64,000 nucleotides of DNA from Niastella sp. (GTDB lineage Bacteria; Bacteroidota; Bacteroidia; Chitinophagales; Chitinophagaceae), in the NCBI GenBank assembly GCA_017744515.1, contig JAGIBF010000031.1:1-64000 (forward strand). Reading direction: 5' to 3'. Below are positions 1-7,294 of the stretch, piece after piece. Both the position numbers and the translations under genes were made by a program. How positions within the stretch are numbered: the first letter of the stretch is position 1; every line of letters starts with the position of its first letter. The notes beneath the pieces are model-generated. The model saw only the letters and a list, made by a program, of their open reading frames with translations. It did no database searches and was not told the origin of the DNA.

Positions 1-140
1 GCTATAGTATGTACTTGTACATTACCGTTACAACCTAAACGGCTAAATTATAGCTATAGGTTGTAAGCTGTATTTATTCATTACAAACGCATTATTTTTT
101 CGGCTGTATTTACAAATGAAGGAAAGCAATACATGGATGA

Positions 141-178
141 AACGAAACCGGGAAGGGCTAAAAAACGAAACCCGGAAG
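141..178. repeat. Pair of 15-bp direct repeats upstream of the HEPN gene
   Basis: Positions 141-155 (AACGAAACCGGGAAG) and 164-178 (AACGAAACCCGGAAG) differ at one base and are 23 bp apart start to start. A partial third copy is seen near 194-204. The second copy overlaps a 7/8 match to the Bacteroidota -7 element at 175-182 (GAAGTTTG), so the pair could be an operator for the downstream gene. The rest of 1-258 shows no gene I can support. Confidence 0.45.
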
Positions 179-258
179 TTTGATTGCTCAGGGACGACCG
201 GGAATAGGACAGCACAAATATAGTACTTTTTTAGAATATCCAAAACATTAATTTAAAG

Positions 259-942
259 ATGAGGTATAAGGATTTCGAACACATAATAAGCACACCGCGT
301 ATTAATCGTTATCTGATAGCCTGTAATGGCAATTCCCGGAAAGCAATGACCTTATATCGTAAGAACTTACAACTTTCCCAAGAACTCTTTACTATTATTA
401 GTTGTTTTGAAATTGCATTACGAAATGCAATTGATAATCATGTAATTCAAACCTTAGGTCGGGATTGGTTGAGAACTGCCTCATCGACTGGTGGAATATT
501 TGATAATGCGAATTGTTTTATAACTGCGCAGACAATAAATGACGAAATATACAAGCTTAACCAACAGTACACACATGCTAAACTTGTGGCAGAATTAGGC
601 TTCGGATTTTGGCGATACCTATTTTCAGCGCATCACTACAGAGCTACCGGACAAAATTTATTACAAATATTCAACAGCAAACCTCGTAGCAGTGCCACGA
701 TACAATACAATTCTTCTTACATTTTTAATGAGCTAGCCAAAATAAATAACTTAAGAAATCGTATCGCGCACCACGAGCCCGTCTGCTTCGTACCGGGATA
801 CCCGGTGAAAGATACCTCCTTCGTACGTCAGCATTATAACCTGATATTGCAACTATTCCGCTGGCTGAGCATTGACGAAGCCGCCCTTCTATATGGGTTG
901 GATCACATATTAACCGTATGCAATGAGATTGACAGTCTGTAA
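259..942 (+). CDS. Abi-like HEPN-domain protein
   Basis: A 227-residue soluble, all-helical protein of the Abi_2/AbiD-AbiF type. Members are HEPN-fold RNases tied to abortive phage infection. The N-terminal half has the family pattern of an early RxNRYL segment and a helix around ALRNAIDNH. The C-terminal third carries RNRIAHHEP, which fits the HEPN catalytic R-x4-H motif. The gene stands alone: no antitoxin, restriction or CRISPR gene is adjacent, and the next gene is on the other strand. ATG start at 259 lies 77 bases after the candidate -7 element. The family assignment is from motif and overall look; the phage-defence role is inferred from the family. Confidence 0.75.
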   Translation: MRYKDFEHIISTPRINRYLIACNGNSRKAMTLYRKNLQLSQELFTIISCFEIALRNAIDNHVIQTLGRDWLRTASSTGGIFDNANCFITAQTINDEIYKLNQQYTHAKLVAELGFGFWRYLFSAHHYRATGQNLLQIFNSKPRSSATIQYNSSYIFNELAKINNLRNRIAHHEPVCFVPGYPVKDTSFVRQHYNLILQLFRWLSIDEAALLYGLDHILTVCNEIDSL

Positions 943-967
943 AAGTGCCCTCTACCCTTCTCATTAT

Positions 968-1243
968 TTAGTCATCCTCTTCCTCATCTTCGTCCTCGTC
1001 GAGCCAGCCCAGGTAATCCCTGTACCACTGGTCCAGCTCATCCAGCAATACCTGGAGTTGTAATTCTTCCTTTTGGAAAAAACCGGCAACATCGTCGATC
1101 TCTTCCACGATATCGATATGTCCGTTCTCATCATCATCCGCCACAAACTGTGCAATGAAGCGAGGCTCCTGCGTGTGAATGATGTATTCATTATCCGGAT
1201 CAGTAACCGGATCATCTGCTATCATGAATTTGGGTAAAGCCAT
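968..1243 (-). CDS. Small acidic hypothetical protein
   Basis: A 91-residue protein, strongly acidic, ending in a run of Asp/Glu (about nine acidic residues in the last ten). No signal peptide or membrane segment. It has a WYRDYLGWLDED stretch near the C-terminus. It lies 33 bases upstream (in the map sense, downstream in transcription) of the nhaA stop and reads in the same direction, so it is probably co-transcribed as the last gene of the nhaA run. I do not recognise a family with known function; the conserved-looking ends suggest a real gene. Confidence 0.6.
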   Translation of the reverse strand: MALPKFMIADDPVTDPDNEYIIHTQEPRFIAQFVADDDENGHIDIVEEIDDVAGFFQKEELQLQVLLDELDQWYRDYLGWLDEDEDEEEDD

Positions 1244-1276
1244 ACTATTGGTATTATTGATTAGAATTCAAAGGTA

Positions 1277-2428
1277 CTACGGAATTTGATTGGCCGTCTT
1301 TTTTAAGGATATTTTCAGTAGTACAAATCCCAACAACCCCGACAGCAATGAACCGATAATGATCGCAATTTTGGAACCTACGATCAGCGCTTCATCTGTA
1401 AAGGCAAGATGGGTGATAAAGATAGACATGGTAAAGCCTATGCCCGCCAGCAAACCCGTCCACAGCAGGTTAACTTTCTGTAAACCGGCAGGAATCTTCG
1501 ACAACCCAAGCATTATACTGAGGATGGCAAACAGGAAAATGCCTACTGGCTTTCCCAGCAGCAGGCCGAGCATAATACCGAGACTATTGACAGAACCCAG
1601 GTCTTCCATCCAGGTATCCGGAATGGCGATAGCCGTATTGGCCAGTGCAAACAGGGGAAGAATGAAAAAGGCCACCGGCTTGTGCAATACATGCTGGAGG
1701 TGATAAGAAGGCGATTTTTGATCGCCATTGCCAAAAGGAATAGCAAAGGCGGTAAGTACGCCCGCAATGGTAGCATGCACGCCGGAGCGGTACATGAAAT
1801 ACCACAGCACCACGCCCAGCAGCAGGTATACCCACACCTTGTGCATGCGGAGCCTGTTCAGCAACAGCATAACGCCAAAGACGCCCAAGGCCAGCCCAAG
1901 GTACAGGCTGGCAATTCCTTTGGAATAAAAGAAAGCGATCACCAGAATAGCGCCCAGGTCGTCTATAATAGCCAATGCCGTAAGAAAAACCTTCAGGGAT
2001 GGAGGTACCCGATTGCCCAGCAATGAAAGAACGCCGAGCGAAAAGGCTATATCGGTAGCCATAGGGATAGCAACTCCGTGCTGTGAAGGCGTGCCCTGGT
2101 TGAAAATAAAATGGATCAATGCAGGCACGGCCATACCGCCAATGGCAGCAAACACCGGCAGCAGGGATTTCCTGATATCGGCGAGTTCACCAATATACAG
2201 TTCACGCTCCAGCTCCAACCCCACCAGCAGGAAAAAGATGGCCATAAGCGCATCGTTGATCCAAAACTCAACGGGCTTGTTGGCAACGTCTGCATGCCAA
2301 AAGTGTATGTAATGATCCCCAACAGGCGTATTGGCTATTACAAGCGACACCGCCGTACAGGCTACCAGTATAAGGCCACCTGCTTTTTCACTGTTGAAGA
2401 ATTCCGTAAACAGCCTGCTCAATCTCAT
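1277..2428 (-). CDS. nhaA: Na+/H+ antiporter NhaA
   Basis: Inner-membrane antiporter that exchanges cytoplasmic Na+ for external protons, used for sodium and alkaline pH tolerance. The 383-residue protein is close to the E. coli length (388) and has the expected 11-12 hydrophobic segments. The functional aspartates are present: D156-D157 in AIIDDLGA match E. coli D163-D164, and D126 in ATDIAF matches D133. An upstream GTG at 2446 would add six residues; the ATG at 2428 matches the usual N-terminus (RLxxFF...EKAGG). It follows a small helical gene by about 20 bases. Confidence 0.95.
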   Translation of the reverse strand: MRLSRLFTEFFNSEKAGGLILVACTAVSLVIANTPVGDHYIHFWHADVANKPVEFWINDALMAIFFLLVGLELERELYIGELADIRKSLLPVFAAIGGMAVPALIHFIFNQGTPSQHGVAIPMATDIAFSLGVLSLLGNRVPPSLKVFLTALAIIDDLGAILVIAFFYSKGIASLYLGLALGVFGVMLLLNRLRMHKVWVYLLLGVVLWYFMYRSGVHATIAGVLTAFAIPFGNGDQKSPSYHLQHVLHKPVAFFILPLFALANTAIAIPDTWMEDLGSVNSLGIMLGLLLGKPVGIFLFAILSIMLGLSKIPAGLQKVNLLWTGLLAGIGFTMSIFITHLAFTDEALIVGSKIAIIIGSLLSGLLGFVLLKISLKKTANQIP

Positions 2429-2449
2429 AGCAGGCCAAAAGTACACTAT

Positions 2450-2710
2450 TTAAAATCTTGCCATAAAGCGATTCTGAAAATCATTGATGAGTGCATACAT
2501 GGATTTGAAACGGCCTTCGCCATCACCACAATCTTCCCCGTTGATCTCTTTACACTTCTCGTTCAACTCGGCAATGTAACTGATCAGGTGTTCGTTAAAC
2601 TTTCTCCTCCTGTCATCTTTCGCTGCAACGTTTACTTCCTGCAGATGATGCTCCATTCTTTCTTCCGCAAACTGGCGTAACTCAAGAACTTCAGTTAGTG
2701 TGTGATTCAT
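2450..2710 (-). CDS. Small helical hypothetical protein
   Basis: An 86-residue, charged, probably all-alpha cytoplasmic protein. It has no signal peptide, membrane segment or cysteine pair beyond one EDCGDG stretch. The gene lies between the mscS-like gene (stop at 2742) and nhaA, all leftward with gaps of about 20-30 bases, so it looks like part of one transcript. I do not recognise a family. A coding role is supported by tight packing and by clean start and stop placement. Confidence 0.6.
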   Translation of the reverse strand: MNHTLTEVLELRQFAEERMEHHLQEVNVAAKDDRRRKFNEHLISYIAELNEKCKEINGEDCGDGEGRFKSMYALINDFQNRFMARF

Positions 2711-2741
2711 ACATGTGCATTTTGTTATCAGGAATACATAT

Positions 2742-3848
2742 TTATGCTTTTACCGGCGTAGAATTTTCAAAAGATCCGTTCATTACTGTCGGGTTTTGAC
2801 TGCCATTGCCGATGATAAGGTTTTGTGTAGGATAGGCAAACCGGATAGACTCCTGTTCGAAGGCTTTTACCATCTCCAGGTTGATGGCCTGCTGCCTGTC
2901 CATGTACAGGTTATAATCCGGGCTCATTACATTATACACCACTTCAAAATTGAAACTGAAATCTCCAAAAGCCAGCAGGTGCGCCCTGTCGAATTGCGCA
3001 TCTGGCTGCGCCTCGATGATCTTCTTGACAATGCCCGGAATGCGGCTCAACTTATCCGTGGGTGTATTATAGCTGATACGGAATGTGAAGACGATCCGCC
3101 TTTTCTCCATCCGTTTGTAATTATGCACGCGCGAATTGGTGAGGTCGGTATTGGAAAAAACCAATTGTTCGCCCCCCAGTGAACGCAAGCGGGTGGTTTT
3201 GATTCCTACATATTCAACCGCCCCCATTTTATCACCCACGATAATAAAGTCGCCAATTTCAAATGGTTTATCGAAAAAGATAACGAAGTAGCTGAAGAGA
3301 TCGCCGAGAATAGCCTGGGTAGCCAACGCAATGGCAATACCGCCAATTCCCAATCCCGTTATAATGGTGGTAATATTATAGCCGAGGTTATCGATAAGAA
3401 ACAACAAACCTATGACCCAAACTACGACATTGACCAGCACAATAATGCCACGCGCCTGTTTACGTCTGTTTTCCTGCTCATTCTGACTACCTACATAATT
3501 GTTGATAAGGTAGGAGATGGCAGCAATAATGAGCCTGACCACGAAAAAGGTGGCGGCAACAAGGATAGCTACATATGTTACCCGGGCCACTTTATCGGAC
3601 AATTGCAATGATTGCACGCCCCAGTAAACGCCCAGCAGGTATAAAAAAGGAATTACAAAACGGTTAATAAGCGCAACGAGAAAGTCGTCAAATTGGGTAT
3701 TGGTGCGCTGCGACCACAGTTTCAGGCGACTGAGGACAATCCGCCTGGCAATATTCAATGCAATGAATGTACAGATGATAATACCTATAGCGATCGCCCA
3801 GTCTTTCAAGGTATTACCCAGAAAAACCTGGCTCCAGAAATTGTTCAT
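2742..3848 (-). CDS. Mechanosensitive ion channel, MscS family
   Basis: A 368-residue membrane channel that opens under membrane tension and releases solutes on osmotic downshock. Residues about 10-165 contain several hydrophobic segments. The MscS core follows: the pore helix region GIGGIAIALATQ, then FDKPFEIGDFI and the beta-domain with a TTRLRS segment, the signature of the MscS middle domain. The C-terminal alpha/beta domain runs to about residue 340. Near nhaA and a UspA gene, so this is an osmotic and ionic stress neighbourhood. Confidence 0.92.
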   Translation of the reverse strand: MNNFWSQVFLGNTLKDWAIAIGIIICTFIALNIARRIVLSRLKLWSQRTNTQFDDFLVALINRFVIPFLYLLGVYWGVQSLQLSDKVARVTYVAILVAATFFVVRLIIAAISYLINNYVGSQNEQENRRKQARGIIVLVNVVVWVIGLLFLIDNLGYNITTIITGLGIGGIAIALATQAILGDLFSYFVIFFDKPFEIGDFIIVGDKMGAVEYVGIKTTRLRSLGGEQLVFSNTDLTNSRVHNYKRMEKRRIVFTFRISYNTPTDKLSRIPGIVKKIIEAQPDAQFDRAHLLAFGDFSFNFEVVYNVMSPDYNLYMDRQQAINLEMVKAFEQESIRFAYPTQNLIIGNGSQNPTVMNGSFENSTPVKA

Positions 3849-3931
3849 ATAACAAAAATTATGTGGTTACTACCAGTGGCAAGCATTATCATCAGAGCCG
3901 TAACACAGTATCACCGGTAAAAACTATGCCA

Positions 3932-4741
3932 TTAGCGTACATACAACACAGGCACTTTGGCATTTTGGATGATCCGTTGACAAAAAGGACCGATAAAGAA
4001 TTGTTTGTTAATCACATCTAATGCAGAAGAAAGTACGATCAGGTCAGCCTGCATGCGATCGGCCCGCTCCAGGACTTCCCGCGAAATATGTTTGTGCTCA
4101 CTGAACCTAACCGATAAGTTGATGGCGGATTTAGCACTCCCGGTATTGAGCCTTTTGCCAATGATCTCCATGGCATTACCTCCGGAAGGGTCTCTATCTA
4201 CCGACAAGGCAAATACTTCGAGGTTGGCCGCATGTCCATTGCTCAAAGCTTTGACGAATTCGTAGCGTTTGAATGTTCCGAAGCTGGTACGCTGAGGGAA
4301 TAGAATATTTTTGAAGTCGAGCCACTTGCTGCTTTCGGGAATGATCAGCACCGGGCAGTTGGCATATTTGGCAACATAATAAGCAGTAGACCCAATAAAT
4401 CCTTCACGCATTCCGGAAGCTCCATGAGCGCCGAGCACGATGAGGTCTGCCTTCTTCTCAAAAGATGTTTGTACGATAGTCGGTCCGGCAAATCCTCTTT
4501 GGAAAATCGTTTCGGAACCAATGCCATGTTTTTTCAGGATACTGCCAGCCATTGCATCAACAACTTCGCGTGCATGGCCCTGCACAGGCGCCTGTGGCGG
4601 CGCCAGATATTCCCCATCAGTCTCTCCCACATGGAGTATCTGCAGGCGACAATTATTACGGTTCGCAATTACAGTGGCGCTTTCCAATGCATTGAGCGAT
4701 GCTTCACTATAATCAGTCGGCACCAAAATTTTCTTTATCAT
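3932..4741 (-). CDS. Universal stress protein, tandem UspA domains
   Basis: A 269-residue cytoplasmic protein with two UspA domains. The first (about 1-140) has the start ILVPTDYSEAS and the nucleotide-binding pattern G-x2-G...GS (GAHGASG then FIGSTAYYVA), so it probably binds ATP. The second (about 145-269) is more divergent: it ends with a similar IGPFCQRII and VPVLYVR strand but lacks a clear glycine loop. Two-domain Usp proteins are common in Bacteroidota. It precedes the mscS-like gene with a gap of about 80 bases. Confidence 0.92.
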   Translation of the reverse strand: MIKKILVPTDYSEASLNALESATVIANRNNCRLQILHVGETDGEYLAPPQAPVQGHAREVVDAMAGSILKKHGIGSETIFQRGFAGPTIVQTSFEKKADLIVLGAHGASGMREGFIGSTAYYVAKYANCPVLIIPESSKWLDFKNILFPQRTSFGTFKRYEFVKALSNGHAANLEVFALSVDRDPSGGNAMEIIGKRLNTGSAKSAINLSVRFSEHKHISREVLERADRMQADLIVLSSALDVINKQFFIGPFCQRIIQNAKVPVLYVR

Positions 4742-4769
4742 ACGCTCAGAGCTATAAAACCATTATAAA

Positions 4770-4994
4770 TTATTTTGTCCATGCTGTAGACCGTTTACGT
4801 TTCGACTCAGTGCCCTTCTGCACCTTTTCCAGTTCCTGCTTCAATTCAATATTTACTGATATCAGTGAATCGTTTTCCAATATCAGCTCCCTGTTTTTCA
4901 ACCTGAAAGAGGTGCTTTGTTTAAACAGGCAACCACTGAGGGCCAGTAACCCCATTACAAAGCATACCAGGAGGAGGGAAATGTTTATTTTCAT
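4770..4994 (-). CDS. Small lipoprotein, candidate target of the adjacent two-component system
   Basis: A 74-residue protein with a lipoprotein signal: a positively charged start, a hydrophobic stretch and the lipobox LSGC at about residues 19-22. The mature part is short, has a predicted coiled coil (residues about 33-60, alternating Leu/Ile/Val with Glu/Lys) and ends very basic. It has no recognised family. It lies downstream of the histidine kinase gene, in the same direction. A four-unit 11-bp array at 5030-5068, just upstream, matches the one before the TPR gene at 7295, so it is probably controlled by the same response regulator. Confidence 0.7.
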   Translation of the reverse strand: MKINISLLLVCFVMGLLALSGCLFKQSTSFRLKNRELILENDSLISVNIELKQELEKVQKGTESKRKRSTAWTK

Positions 4995-5029
4995 TACTGC
5001 GGTCTTTCCATAGCAAAATGGGCCCTGCT

Positions 5030-5068
5030 GATTAGGCCGTGCTTAATTTGACATTATAATCTGATTAG
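5030..5068 (-). promoter_or_regulatory. CTAATC array, period 11 bp, before the small lipoprotein gene
   Basis: Read on the minus strand, CTAATC occurs at 5068-5063 and at 5035-5030, exactly 33 bp apart. The two positions between, at 11-bp steps, hold the weaker copies ATAATG and TTAAGC. The unit, spacing and orientation toward the gene match the array at 7216-7254. The last unit ends 35 bases before the lipoprotein ATG (40 in the other case), and a TTTG lies 12 bases after it (13 in the other case). It overlaps the last codons of the histidine kinase gene. Confidence 0.65.
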
Positions 5069-6441
5069 AATTTGGATGTAGGGAGCACAATACGGAACAA
5101 AGTACCTTCCCCGGGGCGGGAATCGACAGCGATGTCCCCTTTGTGCAGTTTGATAATGCGGTGGGCCAATGACAGGCCAAGACCAAAACCATCCGCATTA
5201 TCGGTCTCGTTGACCCGGTAGAAGGGTTGGAAAATGTACTTCAGTTCGTGTTCAGGTATACCAATACCTTTGTCTTCAATGGTAATGATAAACTGCTGAG
5301 CTTCTATATCGAGCTTCACGATGGCCTTGTGATCATCGGAATATTTACAGGCATTGACCACGATATTCCTGATAGCCGTAAACAATAGTTCAGTATTGCC
5401 AAAAACGATGAGGGCATGATCTTCCGAAGGCATGTTGCCAAAATTGAGCGCCACCACATAGTCAGGATTGAGCTTGTTCACATCGGCAGGCAATGCCATC
5501 AATACTTCATCGATGCGTACCGGCTGTATTTCCAGTCCACCCGGATTGCCGGATGCCTGCGCAAACTCCAGCAATGTTTGGGTAAGCTTTCCGAGGTGCC
5601 GTACATCCTGGTACACACTCTGCATAACGGCCCTGTATTTATCCGCTTCCCTGTCTTTTTGCAGGGACACTTCCAACTGGCTGGAAATAGAAGTGAGTGG
5701 CGTGGACAATTCATGGGAAGCATTGGCAATAAAACGCCGCTGCATATCGAAGCTTTCCTGCAGGCGGTTGAGCAGTTGGTTCAACGTTTCGGAAAGGTAT
5801 TGCCATTCGTCGTGTACCTCACCAGCCTGTATACGCCGGTTGAGGTCCTGAGCGGAAATTACATTGATATCATCCGCGATCTTTTTAATGGGCCGCAGCA
5901 GTCGCCCCGAAAAGAAATAACCAGCAGCAAAAGCGATAATACTGCCAGAGAGAAAACTAACCCAGAGGATACGCCGGAGCTGTTGCAGTTTCATTAATCC
6001 CATCTCATCATAAGCCCCAGCCACCACCACAATACGTATATTAGGATCGACATGGTGATACGCTACCACCTCTTTTTTACCGATACGGAAATATATATTA
6101 CCCTTCACACGCGCATCGTCGAGCACCTGGCTGTCGACAGTAAGTGTATCGGCAGGCTCATCGCTATAGGTGTATACTTTTTCACCGAGGTAATTATAGG
6201 CCTGCAGGGTTTTGTCTTTCAGGCTCATCATGGTAGCCGAGTCGATGGTGCGGAGCAAGCTCTGGTCAAAGTTGCGCTGCCCCATCAGCCGCGCCCGCGT
6301 AATGGCGCGGTTCATTAACCGGTCTTCCATTTCATTCCTGCGCTCAGTAACGGAAAAATAGTATACCGATCCGCATACCAATAGCAGGATCAGCAATACA
6401 ATGCTTCCGAATAAAAGGGTGATTCTGAGTTTTACCGGCAT
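5065..6441 (-). CDS. Membrane sensor histidine kinase
   Basis: A 458-residue two-component sensor that phosphorylates the response regulator encoded just upstream. Layout: transmembrane segment about 8-28, periplasmic sensor domain about 29-155, second membrane segment about 160-180, HAMP linker about 182-235, HisKA with H-box NASHELSTPLTS, and HATPase with N box (VVNACKYS), DKGIGIP and GFGLGLSLA. The H-box has Ser where Arg is usual (HELRTP), a mild deviation seen in some Bacteroidota kinases. ATG overlaps the stop region of the response regulator by one base. Signal sensed is unknown. Confidence 0.93.
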   Translation of the reverse strand: MPVKLRITLLFGSIVLLILLLVCGSVYYFSVTERRNEMEDRLMNRAITRARLMGQRNFDQSLLRTIDSATMMSLKDKTLQAYNYLGEKVYTYSDEPADTLTVDSQVLDDARVKGNIYFRIGKKEVVAYHHVDPNIRIVVVAGAYDEMGLMKLQQLRRILWVSFLSGSIIAFAAGYFFSGRLLRPIKKIADDINVISAQDLNRRIQAGEVHDEWQYLSETLNQLLNRLQESFDMQRRFIANASHELSTPLTSISSQLEVSLQKDREADKYRAVMQSVYQDVRHLGKLTQTLLEFAQASGNPGGLEIQPVRIDEVLMALPADVNKLNPDYVVALNFGNMPSEDHALIVFGNTELLFTAIRNIVVNACKYSDDHKAIVKLDIEAQQFIITIEDKGIGIPEHELKYIFQPFYRVNETDNADGFGLGLSLAHRIIKLHKGDIAVDSRPGEGTLFRIVLPTSKF

Positions 6442-7136
6442 CAGGCAGCATTTTCCTTTAAGATATACCCCATGCCTACCTGTGTTTGTATCAGCTTCTG
6501 CGGATACTGTTTGTCGATCTTGTTGCGCAGATAGTTGATGTATACGTCGATCACGTTGGTATTGGTGTCAAAGTCGATACCCCATACGTTCACGGCTATA
6601 TCTGCGCGCGACACTACCCTGTTCTTATTGCGCAGCAGGTATTCCAGGAGCTGGAACTCTTTCATGGTGAGGGTGATCTTATTGTCTGCGCGCATCACTT
6701 CTTTTTTATCGAGGTCCATCGTAAGGTCAGCTGCGCTTAAGATACTACCCACCGGCAAGTGCTGGTTCATCGTACGCTTCAGCAATACACGCATCTTCAC
6801 CAACAGCTCTTTGAATTCAAAAGGCTTTACGAGATAGTCGTCGGCGCCGGCATCATATCCTTCCATTTTATCATTCAGCCGGCCCAATGCAGTGAGCATG
6901 ATAATGGGCACCATTGCATTACGGCGGCGTATGATCTTACAAAGATCATAACCATTGATACCTGGCAGGTTGATGTCCAGTATCACTAAGTTGAAATCAT
7001 ACGCCATAAACAGGCGTTCACCGATCTTGCCATCGTAGGCTACTTCTACATGATAGCCATGTTCGATAAGGCCGGCCTTCAACGTATCGGCAATCTTATG
7101 TTCGTCTTCTACGATCAGTATCTTTCTTTCTTCCAT
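6441..7136 (-). CDS. OmpR-family response regulator
   Basis: A 231-residue DNA-binding response regulator. The receiver domain (1-120) has acidic pocket E10-D11, phosphoacceptor D54 in LVILDINLPG and the conserved Lys in VKPFEF. The C-terminal winged helix (about 130-228) has the OmpR/PhoB pattern, ending VGMGYIL. It is transcribed with the kinase that follows directly. OmpR-type regulators bind direct repeats spaced about one helical turn, which fits the 11-bp CTAATC arrays at 7216-7254 and 5030-5068. Its own promoter is probably at 7163-7192. Confidence 0.95.
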   Translation of the reverse strand: MEERKILIVEDEHKIADTLKAGLIEHGYHVEVAYDGKIGERLFMAYDFNLVILDINLPGINGYDLCKIIRRRNAMVPIIMLTALGRLNDKMEGYDAGADDYLVKPFEFKELLVKMRVLLKRTMNQHLPVGSILSAADLTMDLDKKEVMRADNKITLTMKEFQLLEYLLRNKNRVVSRADIAVNVWGIDFDTNTNVIDVYINYLRNKIDKQYPQKLIQTQVGMGYILKENAA

Positions 7137-7162
7137 AGGCTGCTACAGATAAGTTTTCGATG

Positions 7163-7192
7163 TAAAGGTAAGTGCTTCCACGTCATTTTCAA
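7163..7192 (-). promoter_or_regulatory. Promoter of the response regulator/kinase operon
   Basis: On the minus strand TTG (7192-7190), a 19-base spacer, then TACCTTTA (7170-7163), a 7/8 match to the Bacteroidota -7 element TAnnTTTG at canonical spacing. Transcription would begin about 25 bases before the regulator ATG. The CTAATC array lies 24 bases upstream of the -33 box, so autoregulation is possible. Confidence 0.55.
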
Positions 7193-7215
7193 CCTGATAA
7201 GCGTGCAGCAGAATT

Positions 7216-7254
7216 CTAATCTTATTCTAATCCCGAACTAATATGCAGCTAATC
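7216..7254 (+). promoter_or_regulatory. Four CTAAT(C) direct repeats, exact 11-bp period
   Basis: CTAATC at 7216, CTAATC at 7227, CTAATA at 7238 and CTAATC at 7249, each start 11 bp from the next. The first two are embedded in a longer TTCTAATC match. The array lies between the two-component operon and the divergent TPR gene. It ends nine bases before an exact -7 element (TAAGTTTG, 7264-7271) and takes the place of the -33 box, the layout expected of an activator site. Confidence 0.75.
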
Positions 7255-7263
7255 GACCCGTAT

Positions 7264-7271
7264 TAAGTTTG
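7264..7271 (+). promoter_or_regulatory. -7 element of the TPR gene promoter
   Basis: TAAGTTTG is an exact match to the Bacteroidota TAnnTTTG element. No TTG is found 19 bases upstream; the CTAATC array fills that place, which suggests activator-dependent transcription beginning about 7278. Confidence 0.55.
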
Positions 7272-7294
7272 GCTAAAAGGCTCAAACTAATTTG

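Noticed and set aside
43..243. Leftward 66-codon frame before the HEPN gene
   Set aside because: Covers the direct repeats and candidate promoter, has no start context or family, and reads as intergenic DNA.
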